Shown one piece after another: positions 57,379 through 64,000 of a stretch of 64,000 nucleotides of DNA (the first letter of the stretch is position 1; the number at the start of each line of letters is the position of its first letter). Made by a program: the position numbers and the translations under genes. Origin of the DNA: Firmicutes bacterium UBA6113 (GTDB lineage Bacteria; Bacillota; Clostridia; Tissierellales; Sedimentibacteraceae); NCBI GenBank assembly GCA_002422545.1, contig DIWF01000025.1:3530-67529 (forward strand). Direction: 5' to 3'. Under the pieces are notes generated by a model. That model was not told the origin of the DNA. It did no database searches and saw nothing but the letters and a program-made list of their open reading frames with translations.

Positions 57379-57934
57379 TTATGTACGTTTAGGCGGTATT
57401 TTATTTTTGATTGCTGCAATATCAGCAGGTGTGCTTGCATTTTTGAATGATTCTACAAAGGATTTAATTGCTAAGAACGAAGCCATGGCTGCTACAAGCC
57501 CTGAAGTTCTGGAAGCAGTTATGCCTGGTTCGGTAATGTTCAATGATTATGCAGATGCAGCTCTGGTTGAAACTATAAAATCAGAAAACGGAAAATTTGT
57601 AAATCTTCAAACAGCTGTAGACGGTTCTAACAATGAACTTGGTTATGTTGTAAGAACATTCAGCACAGTTGCCGGTTATGGCGGAGACATGGAATTGTTT
57701 GTCGGTATTTCTCCAGATGGTAAAATTACAGGCGTAAATGTAGTTTCACATTCAGAGACTTCAGGTCTTGGTTCAAGAACCACAGAACCATCGTTTACTT
57801 CACAGTTTGCCGGCAAGGATGCAACTGCAGAAATTACTGATTTTGATGCTATAACAGGAGCTACTAAGTCTTCTAAATCATTCCTGAGCGCAGTTAACAA
57901 CGCAATAAGCATCTATGATCAATATTTAAAATAG
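57368..57934 (+). CDS. rnfG: Rnf complex subunit RnfG
   Basis: The 188-residue subunit has an N-terminal helix (about 7-26) and an outer FMN-binding domain. 'FDAITGATKSSKSFLSAV' holds Thr166, the covalent FMN site. 'SHSETSGLGSR' is also conserved. It passes electrons within Rnf on the outer face. Confidence 0.96.
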   Translation: MKNSYVRLGGILFLIAAISAGVLAFLNDSTKDLIAKNEAMAATSPEVLEAVMPGSVMFNDYADAALVETIKSENGKFVNLQTAVDGSNNELGYVVRTFSTVAGYGGDMELFVGISPDGKITGVNVVSHSETSGLGSRTTEPSFTSQFAGKDATAEITDFDAITGATKSSKSFLSAVNNAISIYDQYLK

Positions 57935-57943
57935 GAGGAAGAC

Positions 57944-58540
57944 ATGAACAAATTAGATATATTTAAGAATGGTGTTACCAAAGAGAATCCTATTTTAGTT
58001 CAACAGGTTGGTATGTGTGCAACACTTGCTGTTACAACTTCTCTTTTAAACGGAATAGGAATGGGAATAGCAGTTATAGCTGTTTTGACAGGATCAAACA
58101 TAGTTATTTCTCTTTTAAGAAAATTTATACCCGATGAGGTACGTATACCTGCATTCGTTATAATAATAGCAGCATTTACAACTATAGTAGACTTATTGAT
58201 GCATGCATATACTTTTGCCTTGTATCAGGCTCTGGGTGTATTTATCCCTTTGATAGTTGTAAACTGTTTAATTCTTGCCAGAGCAGAAGCATTTGCATTT
58301 AAAAACGGTGTAGTTGATTCTATTGTTGACGGTCTTGGAATGGGAGTAGGCTACCTGGTTGCAATGATTTTATTAAGTTCAGTAAGAGAATTTTTAGGTA
58401 ATGGAACACTTTTCGGAATAAATGTCCTTCCGGCATCTTATGAGCCGATGATGATTGCAATTCAGCCACCAGGAGCTTTCATTATACTTGGATTATTAAT
58501 AGGTCTTGTAAATTACCTTTCAAGAAGAAAGAAAGCATAG
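57944..58540 (+). CDS. rnfE: Rnf complex subunit RnfE
   Basis: The 198-residue subunit has six hydrophobic helices, with 'NGVTKENPILVQQVGMCATLAVTTSLLNGIGMG' and 'VFIPLIVVNCLILARAEAFA'. It is homologous to RnfA and pairs with it in the membrane around an Fe-S centre. GGAGGAAG precedes the ATG. Confidence 0.96.
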   Translation: MNKLDIFKNGVTKENPILVQQVGMCATLAVTTSLLNGIGMGIAVIAVLTGSNIVISLLRKFIPDEVRIPAFVIIIAAFTTIVDLLMHAYTFALYQALGVFIPLIVVNCLILARAEAFAFKNGVVDSIVDGLGMGVGYLVAMILLSSVREFLGNGTLFGINVLPASYEPMMIAIQPPGAFIILGLLIGLVNYLSRRKKA

Positions 58541-58552
58541 GAGGTAAGTTAA

Positions 58553-59128
58553 ATGAATTTGATTAGTTTATTTATAACATCTGCGATTGTTAACAACATT
58601 ATATTTTCGCAGTTTTTAGGAGCATGTCCTTTCCTTGGAGTTTCTAAAAAAATAGATACAGCAGCGGGTATGGGTATTGCCGTAATATTCGTTATTACAT
58701 TGGCTTCTGTTATAACTTACATTGTTCAGAAGGCAATTTTGGATACATTAGGGTTACAGTATCTGCAGACAATTATGTTTATATTGATAATTGCAGCATT
58801 GGTTCAGTTTGTTGAAATGTTCTTGAAGAAATCAGCTCCTGGTCTTTATCAGGCACTTGGTATTTATTTGCCGCTGATTACTACAAACTGTGCAGTTCTT
58901 GGTGTTGCCATCATAAACATTACAAAAGAATATAGCTTCATAGAAGCTATGGTAAACTCTGTTGGAACGTCATTGGGATTTTTAATTGCCATTGTGTTGT
59001 TTGCAGGAGTGAGAGATAAAGTTGATAATGCAGATTTGCCGGAATCATTGAAGGGTTCAGCTATTTCTCTGGTTGCAGCGGGTCTTATGTCTATTGCATT
59101 CCTTGGTTTCTCCGGATTGCAATTATAG
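58553..59128 (+). CDS. rnfA: Rnf complex subunit RnfA
   Basis: The 191-residue subunit has six helices with 'NNIIFSQFLGACPFLGVSKKIDTAAGMG' and 'GIYLPLITTNCAVLGVAIIN'. The two conserved Cys (in GACPF and TNCAV) ligate the intramembrane Fe-S cluster with RnfE. GGAGGTAAG precedes the ATG. Confidence 0.96.
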   Translation: MNLISLFITSAIVNNIIFSQFLGACPFLGVSKKIDTAAGMGIAVIFVITLASVITYIVQKAILDTLGLQYLQTIMFILIIAALVQFVEMFLKKSAPGLYQALGIYLPLITTNCAVLGVAIINITKEYSFIEAMVNSVGTSLGFLIAIVLFAGVRDKVDNADLPESLKGSAISLVAAGLMSIAFLGFSGLQL

Positions 59129-59140
59129 GAGGGTAATAAA

Positions 59141-60112
59141 ATGGTTATAGTTAGTGCAGCAGCGGTAACTGGCGGAATAGGTGTTGTATGCGGTGTCTTG
59201 TTGGCAGTTGCAGCAAAGCTATTTGCAGTTGAAGTTGATCAAAAAGTAATTGAAGTTAGAAATGCATTACCTGGAGCAAACTGCGGAGGATGCGGGTTTG
59301 CAGGATGCGATGCATTGGCAGCTGCCATTGCAGCCGGAAAAGCTCCTGTTAACGGATGTCCTGTTGCAAATAAGCAGGCTCATGAAAAAATTGCTTCTAT
59401 CATGGGAGTAACTGCAGATGAATCAGAAAAGAAAGTTGCACATGTAATGTGCCAGGGCTGCGATACAGTTGCAAAACAGAAATATGAATATAATGGAGTT
59501 CCTGACTGCAAGGCAGCAGCAGCAGTGATGGGCGGAAACAAATCATGCGACAAAGGCTGTCTGGGATTTGGAAACTGCAAAGTGGTATGTGCTTTTGATG
59601 CTATTGAAATAGTTGACGGACTGGCAGTAATTGATAAAGATAAATGTACTTCTTGCGGAAAATGTGTTGAAGAATGTCCAAAAGCTGTAATTGAATTTGT
59701 TCCTTACAAAAACAATGTAATAGTTGGATGCCACAACAAGGATTTCGGCAAAGCTGTAAAAGATGTTTGCTCAGTAGGCTGCATCGGCTGTAAAATCTGT
59801 GAAAAGAACTGTGCATTTGATGCAATTCACGTAACAGATAACTTGGCAAAAGTTGATTACGATAAATGTACACACTGCATGGTTTGTGTTGAAAAGTGCC
59901 CTACAAAGGCAATTCAAGGAGATTTGCTTTCTAGAAAGAAAGCTTTCATAGTTGAAGAAGGCTGTATTGGCTGCACAATATGTGCAAAGAATTGTCCGGT
60001 AAGCGCAATTGAAGGTGAACTCAAAAAGACACACAAGGTTGATCCTGACAAGTGCATTGGATGCGGAGTATGTGCTACAAAATGTCCTAAGAAAACAATT
60101 GAAATGAAATAG
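59141..60112 (+). CDS. rnfB: Rnf complex subunit RnfB
   Basis: The 323-residue subunit has an N-terminal membrane helix, an Fe-S domain 'LPGANCGGCGFAGCDALAAAIA', and a long series of ferredoxin motifs ('CTSCGKCVEECP', 'CIGCKICEKNC', 'CTHCMVCVEKCP', 'CIGCTICAKNCP', 'CIGCGVCATKCP'). It takes electrons from reduced ferredoxin, the entry point of Rnf. The polyferredoxin tail is longer than in Rhodobacter RnfB (about 190 residues), as usual in clostridia. A terminator follows. Confidence 0.96.
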   Translation: MVIVSAAAVTGGIGVVCGVLLAVAAKLFAVEVDQKVIEVRNALPGANCGGCGFAGCDALAAAIAAGKAPVNGCPVANKQAHEKIASIMGVTADESEKKVAHVMCQGCDTVAKQKYEYNGVPDCKAAAAVMGGNKSCDKGCLGFGNCKVVCAFDAIEIVDGLAVIDKDKCTSCGKCVEECPKAVIEFVPYKNNVIVGCHNKDFGKAVKDVCSVGCIGCKICEKNCAFDAIHVTDNLAKVDYDKCTHCMVCVEKCPTKAIQGDLLSRKKAFIVEEGCIGCTICAKNCPVSAIEGELKKTHKVDPDKCIGCGVCATKCPKKTIEMK

Positions 60113-60119
60113 TTTAAAG

Positions 60120-60147
60120 ACTGTGTCTTAACGGACACAGTTTTTTT
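60120..60147 (+). terminator. Terminator of the rnf operon
   Basis: ACTGTGTC pairs with GACACAGT around TTAACG, then seven T. Confidence 0.9.
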
Positions 60148-60195
60148 ATAGAATATGAAAGTCTTTTCTTATTCTATAAAAACGAGGATTGCAAA

Positions 60196-60266
60196 GGACG
60201 GGACGTCCATGCCGTTAAGAGGGGGACATATGTCCACCTAGCGGGAGTTGCGTAGCAACTCTTTTT
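60196..60266 (+). ncRNA. Structured RNA-like element with three hairpins
   Basis: Hairpin 1: GGACG-GGA-CGTCC (60196-60208). Hairpin 2: CCGTTA (60212-60217) pairs with TAGCGG (60239-60244), enclosing GG/CC and GGAC-ATAT-GTCC. Hairpin 3: GAGTTGC-GTA-GCAACTC (60245-60261) followed by five T, an intrinsic terminator. The hairpins are packed end to end. It could be a small RNA, a regulatory leader remnant or a repeat family member. No coding frame is seen. Confidence 0.5.
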
Positions 60267-60281
60267 ATATGCAATTATTTT

Positions 60282-60310
60282 TTGACAAAAACAGAAATTG
60301 AATTTATAAT
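60282..60310 (+). promoter_or_regulatory. Consensus promoter of the nicotinamidase-pncB operon
   Basis: TTGACA (60282-60287), a 17-bp spacer and TATAAT (60305-60310), a perfect sigma-A match, 33 bases before the ATG. Confidence 0.85.
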
Positions 60311-60343
60311 GTAGTAAATTATAATAAACCAAAGGATTGAATT

Positions 60344-60982
60344 ATGGAAGCTTTGAAAAAAATTGAAAACGATTTAAAAGGAAAAACCATTGAACTTTCA
60401 GAATTTAACAAGAACAAAACAGTATTGATTGTCGTAGACATGGTCAATGGTTTTGTTTATTCAGGACCTTTGTCTTCACCAAGAGTAGCAGGGATTGTAA
60501 AAAATATTGCTATATTAAATGAAAAAACCAATGGTTTTAAAAAAGTTTTTTTTCTTGACAGTCATGAAGAAAATTCAAAGGAATTCGGAAGTTTTCCTCT
60601 ACACTGCATCAGAGGAAGCTATGAAGCAGAGCTTATACCGGAACTTAAAACTAAATTTTCTGAGAGACAGGATACATTATACATTGAGAAAAACAGCACA
60701 AATGGTTTTTTCACCGCCGAATTCCAGCAGTGGCTTGAGAAAAATATAGATGAAGTTGATAATTATATTATTGTGGGCTGTGTCACAGACATATGCGTGC
60801 TTCAGTTCGCCCTAAGCCTTAAGGCATATTTCAACGAAAAAAACAAAAGTAAAAGAATAGTAGTGCCCAAAGACTGTGTTGAAACATATGATGGCGGTAC
60901 ACATGACGGATACCTAATGAATTTATTTGCTCTTTACAACATGCACACAAGCGGAATTGAAATTGCAGATAAAATAAACTAA
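60344..60982 (+). CDS. pncA: Isochorismatase-family cysteine hydrolase, probable nicotinamidase
   Basis: The 212-residue protein has the cysteine hydrolase triad: Asp in 'VLIVVDMVNGFV', Lys in 'LYIEKNSTNGFF' and Cys in 'IIVGCVTDICVLQ'. Nicotinamidases turn nicotinamide into nicotinate. The assignment rests on the adjacent pncB, 10 bases downstream, whose substrate is nicotinate. It lies under a consensus promoter. Another amide could be the substrate, so the name is probable. Confidence 0.85.
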   Translation: MEALKKIENDLKGKTIELSEFNKNKTVLIVVDMVNGFVYSGPLSSPRVAGIVKNIAILNEKTNGFKKVFFLDSHEENSKEFGSFPLHCIRGSYEAELIPELKTKFSERQDTLYIEKNSTNGFFTAEFQQWLEKNIDEVDNYIIVGCVTDICVLQFALSLKAYFNEKNKSKRIVVPKDCVETYDGGTHDGYLMNLFALYNMHTSGIEIADKIN

Positions 60983-60992
60983 GGAGAATAAT

Positions 60993-62450
60993 ATGTATTA
61001 TAATAATTTTGGCGACAGAAAATTATCCATGCTGATGGATTTTTACGAGCTCACCATGGCAAACGGATATTTTGTCAACGGTATGAAAGACGACATCGTA
61101 TATTTTGACATGTTCTTCAGAAAAAACCCGGACGGAGCAGGTTTTTCCATTGTTGCGGGATTAGAACAGGTTATTCAGTACATAAAAGAATTGAAATTCA
61201 ACGATCACGACATAGAATATTTAAGAAGCAAAAATATGTTCAAGGAAGAATTTTTGCAATATCTTAAGAACTTCAAATTTTCAGGAGACATTTACGCCAT
61301 TCCTGAAGGTACTCCAGTTTTTCCAAACGAACCTCTAATAACAGTAAGAGCAAAGTCCATTGATGCTCAGCTCATTGAAACAATGCTTCTTTTGACCATC
61401 AACCACCAAAGTCTCATAGCCACAAAGGCAAACCGTGTTGTGAGGGCTGCGAAGGGTAGACCTATTATGGAGTTTGGAGCAAGAAGAAGCCAGGGCTACG
61501 ACGGTGCCATTTATGGAGCAAGGGCTGCCTATATAGGAGGAGTTGTGGGAACTGCCACTACGTTGGCTGATGAGGCATTTGGCGTCCCTGCCTTAGGCAC
61601 AATGGCTCATTCGTGGGTTCAGATGTATGAAAGCGAATATGAAGCGTTCAAGGTGTATGCTGAGAATTATCCCGACAGCTGCACGCTTTTAATAGACACA
61701 TACAATGTAATTAAAAGCGGAATTCCAAATGCAATTAGGATTTCTAAGGAAATTCTAGAACCAATGGGAAAGAGGCTTAAAGGAGTGAGAATTGACTCAG
61801 GGGACATAGCATATTTAAGCAAGAAGTGCAGGAAGATGCTCAATGAAGCAAGTCTTCATGACTGTGCCATTGTTGCTTCAAACAGCCTTGATGAGTTCAT
61901 CATAACAGATTTGCTTGACCAGGGAGCAAAAATTGATTCTTTTGGAGTTGGTGAAAGACTTATTACAGCGAAGTCAGAGCCAGTTTTCGGCTGCGTATAC
62001 AAGCTTGCAGCTATTGAAAAAAACGGTGAAATCATACCAAAAATTAAAATATCTGAAAATGAAGAAAAAATAACCAACCCCGGCTATAAAAAAGTGTGGA
62101 GACTGTACGACAAAAAAGCTGACAACCCAATTGCAGATGTTGTTGCCATGCACAATGAAGTAATTGATGATACAAAGCCATACACTATATTTGATGAAAT
62201 TCATGTTTGGAAAAAGAAAAAGGTAACAAGATTTTATGCCAAAAACCTTCAGGTGCCTGTCTTCATAGGGGGCGAATGCGTTTATGAAAGCCCAAGCCTA
62301 AATGAAATAAGAGATTATTGCAAAAAGGAAGTTGACAATTTGTGGAATGAGGTAAAGAGGTTTACAAATCCTCACACATATTATGTTGACCTTTCATCGG
62401 ATTTATGGATTTGCAAACAAGATTTAATAGGGCAGTACAGCTTTAAATAA
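60993..62450 (+). CDS. pncB: Nicotinate phosphoribosyltransferase
   Basis: The 485-residue enzyme has the NAPRTase motifs 'LSMLMDFYELTMANGYF', 'EFGARRSQGYDGAIYGARAAYIGG', 'GTMAHSWVQMYESEYEAF' (phosphorylated His region) and 'GVRIDSGDIAYLSKK'. It joins nicotinate to PRPP to give nicotinate mononucleotide, which NadD (13.5 kb) adenylates. CTAAGGAG precedes the ATG. Transcripts reading past it meet the terminator hairpin at the IS left end. Confidence 0.95.
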   Translation: MYYNNFGDRKLSMLMDFYELTMANGYFVNGMKDDIVYFDMFFRKNPDGAGFSIVAGLEQVIQYIKELKFNDHDIEYLRSKNMFKEEFLQYLKNFKFSGDIYAIPEGTPVFPNEPLITVRAKSIDAQLIETMLLLTINHQSLIATKANRVVRAAKGRPIMEFGARRSQGYDGAIYGARAAYIGGVVGTATTLADEAFGVPALGTMAHSWVQMYESEYEAFKVYAENYPDSCTLLIDTYNVIKSGIPNAIRISKEILEPMGKRLKGVRIDSGDIAYLSKKCRKMLNEASLHDCAIVASNSLDEFIITDLLDQGAKIDSFGVGERLITAKSEPVFGCVYKLAAIEKNGEIIPKIKISENEEKITNPGYKKVWRLYDKKADNPIADVVAMHNEVIDDTKPYTIFDEIHVWKKKKVTRFYAKNLQVPVFIGGECVYESPSLNEIRDYCKKEVDNLWNEVKRFTNPHTYYVDLSSDLWICKQDLIGQYSFK

Positions 62451-62468
62451 AATATCCCCCGAAATATG

Positions 62469-62526
62469 AACTGACCCCCATATGTTAGACCTAAAAAATC
62501 TAACATATAGGGAGGTCAGTTTTTTT
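62469..62526 (+). terminator. Left-end hairpin of the IS (terminator and ribosome-site lock)
   Basis: The left terminal repeat, starting at AACTGACC, pairs over 21 bp with TCTAACATATAGGG and GGTCAGTT on the right arm, with two single-A bulges; seven T follow. The right arm contains the GGGAGGT ribosome site of orfA. It would stop transcripts entering from pncB and hide the start of the transposase gene in read-through RNA. Confidence 0.7.
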
Positions 62527-63096
62527 ATGGCAAAATATAGTTTTGAAATGAAAATGGAAATAGTAAAAGCGTATTTAAATAATGAAGGAGGCTATACCTA
62601 TTTAGCTAAGAAGTATGGAATTCCATATAAGAAATCTGTTCAACAGTGGGTAACTTCATATAAAGCTTTTGGTGAAGAAGGCTTGATGCGTTCCAGAAAA
62701 AATGAAACATATACTTTCGAATTCAAACTTAATGTGGTAGAGTTATATTTATCAACAGAGCTCTCTTATCAGGAGTTAGCTCTATCAGTTGGCATAAACA
62801 ATCCACCACTAATTACTAAGTGGGTAAATGATTTTAGAATCGCTGGTCCTGATGCTTTACGACCAAAACGAAAGGGGCGACGTTCCAAAGTGTCTAAACC
62901 AAAGGAAAGCAAACTTACAAAAATTGAAAATGTAAACAATAATTCAGAGTATTTAAAACAACTTGAGGATGAAAATCTCAAGTTAAAAATCGAGAATGCC
63001 TATTTAAAAGAATTGAGGAGGCTACGTTTAGAAGAGGAAGCTCTTCTGAAAAAACAGCGAGAATTATCCACAGCCTCCGAGGAGACTTCAAACTAA
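62527..63096 (+). CDS. IS3-family OrfA (helix-turn-helix protein)
   Basis: The 189-residue protein has two helix-turn-helix units ('KMEIVKAYLNNEGGYTYLAKKYGIPYKKSVQQWVTSYKAFG' and 'LNVVELYLSTELSYQELALSVGINNPPLITKWVNDFRIAG'), a basic hinge ('RPKRKGRRSKVSK') and a C-terminal leucine-zipper-like coiled coil (about 145-180). It binds the IS ends and, alone, inhibits transposition. A run of six A at 63049-63054 allows a -1 shift into orfB. ATG 62527 follows GGGAGG within the end hairpin. Confidence 0.92.
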   Translation: MAKYSFEMKMEIVKAYLNNEGGYTYLAKKYGIPYKKSVQQWVTSYKAFGEEGLMRSRKNETYTFEFKLNVVELYLSTELSYQELALSVGINNPPLITKWVNDFRIAGPDALRPKRKGRRSKVSKPKESKLTKIENVNNNSEYLKQLEDENLKLKIENAYLKELRRLRLEEEALLKKQRELSTASEETSN

Positions 63097-63137
63097 AAGA
63101 TATTCTCGCATTTACAGGTTTTCCTAAATCAACATAT

Positions 63138-63938
63138 ATGTACTGGCAAAAACACTTTGATAGAGAAAATCCAAATGAGGATCTTGAGCAAAGAATCCTT
63201 GAAATTAGAAAAGAAAACAAAGATTTTGGATATCGTCGAATTTATGGAGAATTAAGAAAACAGGGACTCATTATAAACAAGAAACGTGTTCAACGAATTG
63301 TTCAGAAGTTAGGTCTTCAAGTTACTTCATTTACCAGAAAAAGCCGTAAGTACAGTTCATATAAAGGCAAGGTGGGTAAGACTGCTCCTAATAGAATTTA
63401 CAGGAGGTTTGAAACTCATATTCCTCACCAAAAGATTACAACGGACACCTCTGAATTTAAGTATTATGATATAGATGACAAAGGACGAATGATTATCAAG
63501 AAACTTTATCTGGATCCTTTTATGGATATGTACAATAGAGAAATAATTAGTTATGGTATTTCGCAACGACCATCTGCTGAGAATATAATGAATGCTTTAA
63601 ATGAAGCCATAAAAGTTACAAACGACTGTAAATACAGACGTACGTTTCATTCGGATCAAGGATGGGCTTACCAGATGAAGGCTTATAGTTATAAGCTGAA
63701 AGAAAATAAAATCTTTCAAAGTATGTCCCGGAAAGGAAATTGCCATGATAATTCTGTAATGGAAAATTTCTTTGGAATTATGAAACAAGAGATGTATTAT
63801 GGTGTGATTTATTATAGCTATGAGCAACTGAAAGAGACAATAGACAAATACATAAAGTATTATAACGAGAAACGAATTAAAAAGAAACTTGGATGGATGA
63901 GTCCTGTAGAATACAGGCTCAGCCTCTTGGCTGCATAA
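63138..63938 (+). CDS. IS3-family OrfB (DDE integrase domain)
   Basis: From its first ATG this frame gives 266 residues with an HTH_21 region ('ILEIRKENKDFGYRRIYGELRKQG') and an rve integrase core: Asp in 'ITTDTSEFKYYD', Asp in 'RRTFHSDQGWAY' and Glu in 'ENFFGIMKQEMYY'. The frame is open upstream at least to 63048, without a good start, and lies -1 to orfA. The active transposase is therefore most likely an OrfAB fusion made by frameshifting. No ribosome site precedes ATG 63138. Confidence 0.92.
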   Translation: MYWQKHFDRENPNEDLEQRILEIRKENKDFGYRRIYGELRKQGLIINKKRVQRIVQKLGLQVTSFTRKSRKYSSYKGKVGKTAPNRIYRRFETHIPHQKITTDTSEFKYYDIDDKGRMIIKKLYLDPFMDMYNREIISYGISQRPSAENIMNALNEAIKVTNDCKYRRTFHSDQGWAYQMKAYSYKLKENKIFQSMSRKGNCHDNSVMENFFGIMKQEMYYGVIYYSYEQLKETIDKYIKYYNEKRIKKKLGWMSPVEYRLSLLAA

Positions 63939-64000
63939 AATAATTGCGTAGCAGTTAAAAACTACTACGCAATAAAGTCTAACTTATTGGGGTCACATCA

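Larger units (their letters stand above)
62472..63995 (+). mobile_element. IS3-family insertion sequence, apparently complete
   Basis: The 1524-bp element has terminal inverted repeats TGACCCCCATATGTTAGAC at the left and, inverted at the right, TGACCCCAATAAGTTAGAC (17 of 19 identical), ending TG...CA. It carries orfA and orfB in the -1 relation typical of IS3. Flanking trinucleotides (AAC and CAT) do not form an obvious target duplication. A 9-bp hairpin (ATTGCGTAG/CTACGCAAT) after orfB may be its terminator. Both frames are intact, so it may be active. Confidence 0.9.

Noticed and set aside
62469..63998. Target-site duplication of the IS
   Set aside because: The 3-4 bases flanking the two ends (GAAC/AAC and CATC/CAT) do not match.
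1..64000. Prophage, integrative element or restriction/defence island
   Set aside because: No phage structural genes, integrase (other than the IS), methylase or nuclease sets are seen; most genes are core chromosomal.

Overview
The window looks like a chromosomal segment of a low-GC, anaerobic, endospore-forming Firmicute of the Clostridia/Tissierellia type; a Sedimentibacter-like amino-acid fermenter would fit, but that is inference from gene content only. Endospore formation is shown by an uninterrupted sigK and a spoIVFA-spoIVFB pair. Anaerobic energy metabolism is shown by a complete six-gene Rnf operon, a rubrerythrin and a sensory [FeFe]-hydrogenase-like cluster. The organism uses selenocysteine: selD (itself with an in-frame UGA), selA, selB and tRNA-Sec (selC) are all present.

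Layout. 1-10 kb: end of a U32 peptidase gene, a 37-residue candidate selenoprotein (Cys-Ser-Pro-Sec plus one membrane helix) just before a rubrerythrin, a cystine-type symporter preceded by a leader peptide with four consecutive Cys codons, an alpha/beta hydrolase, NUDIX and CDGSH proteins, class III fructose-1,6-bisphosphatase, sigK and a Met-Pro repeat protein. 10-17 kb: a PHP phosphatase, a mannose-family PTS with fused IIC-IID, nadD-yqeK-rsfS-ridA, a DD-carboxypeptidase and a ComEA-like protein. 17-28 kb: selD-selA-selB, an orphan response regulator, carAB behind a leader peptide/terminator attenuator, tRNA-Sec, and two small genes. 28-37 kb: a pseudokinase-like membrane protein, a MacAB-type efflux operon, MscS, a thioesterase, nrdR, a DUF4241 protein and CorA. 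38-49 kb: a long cell-shape operon (NusG-II protein, Gx transporter, DUF4321, maf, radC, mreBCD, a very large PBP2, a MinD relic) running into spoIVFAB and a GNAT gene. 49-55 kb: a cytosolic amidase, tRNA-Leu, a PhzF protein and a six-gene redox-signalling cluster around a hydrogenase-like protein. 55-64 kb: rnfCDGEAB, an RNA-like structured element, nicotinamidase-pncB and an intact IS3-family element.

Connections. SpoIVFB (47.9 kb) is the intramembrane protease expected to process pro-SigK (9 kb). The Sec genes at 17-27 kb would serve both UGA-containing reading frames seen here. nadD, the nicotinamidase and pncB form an NAD salvage set. The hydrogenase-like cluster directly precedes Rnf, which suggests redox sensing linked to ferredoxin/NAD metabolism (inference).

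Most interesting: the CxxU micro-selenoprotein with a well-formed SECIS-like hairpin, the four-cysteine leader before the cystine-type transporter, the pyrBI-like attenuator before carAB, the three-hairpin structured element at 60.2 kb, and the P-loop-deficient MinD between pbp2 and spoIVFA.
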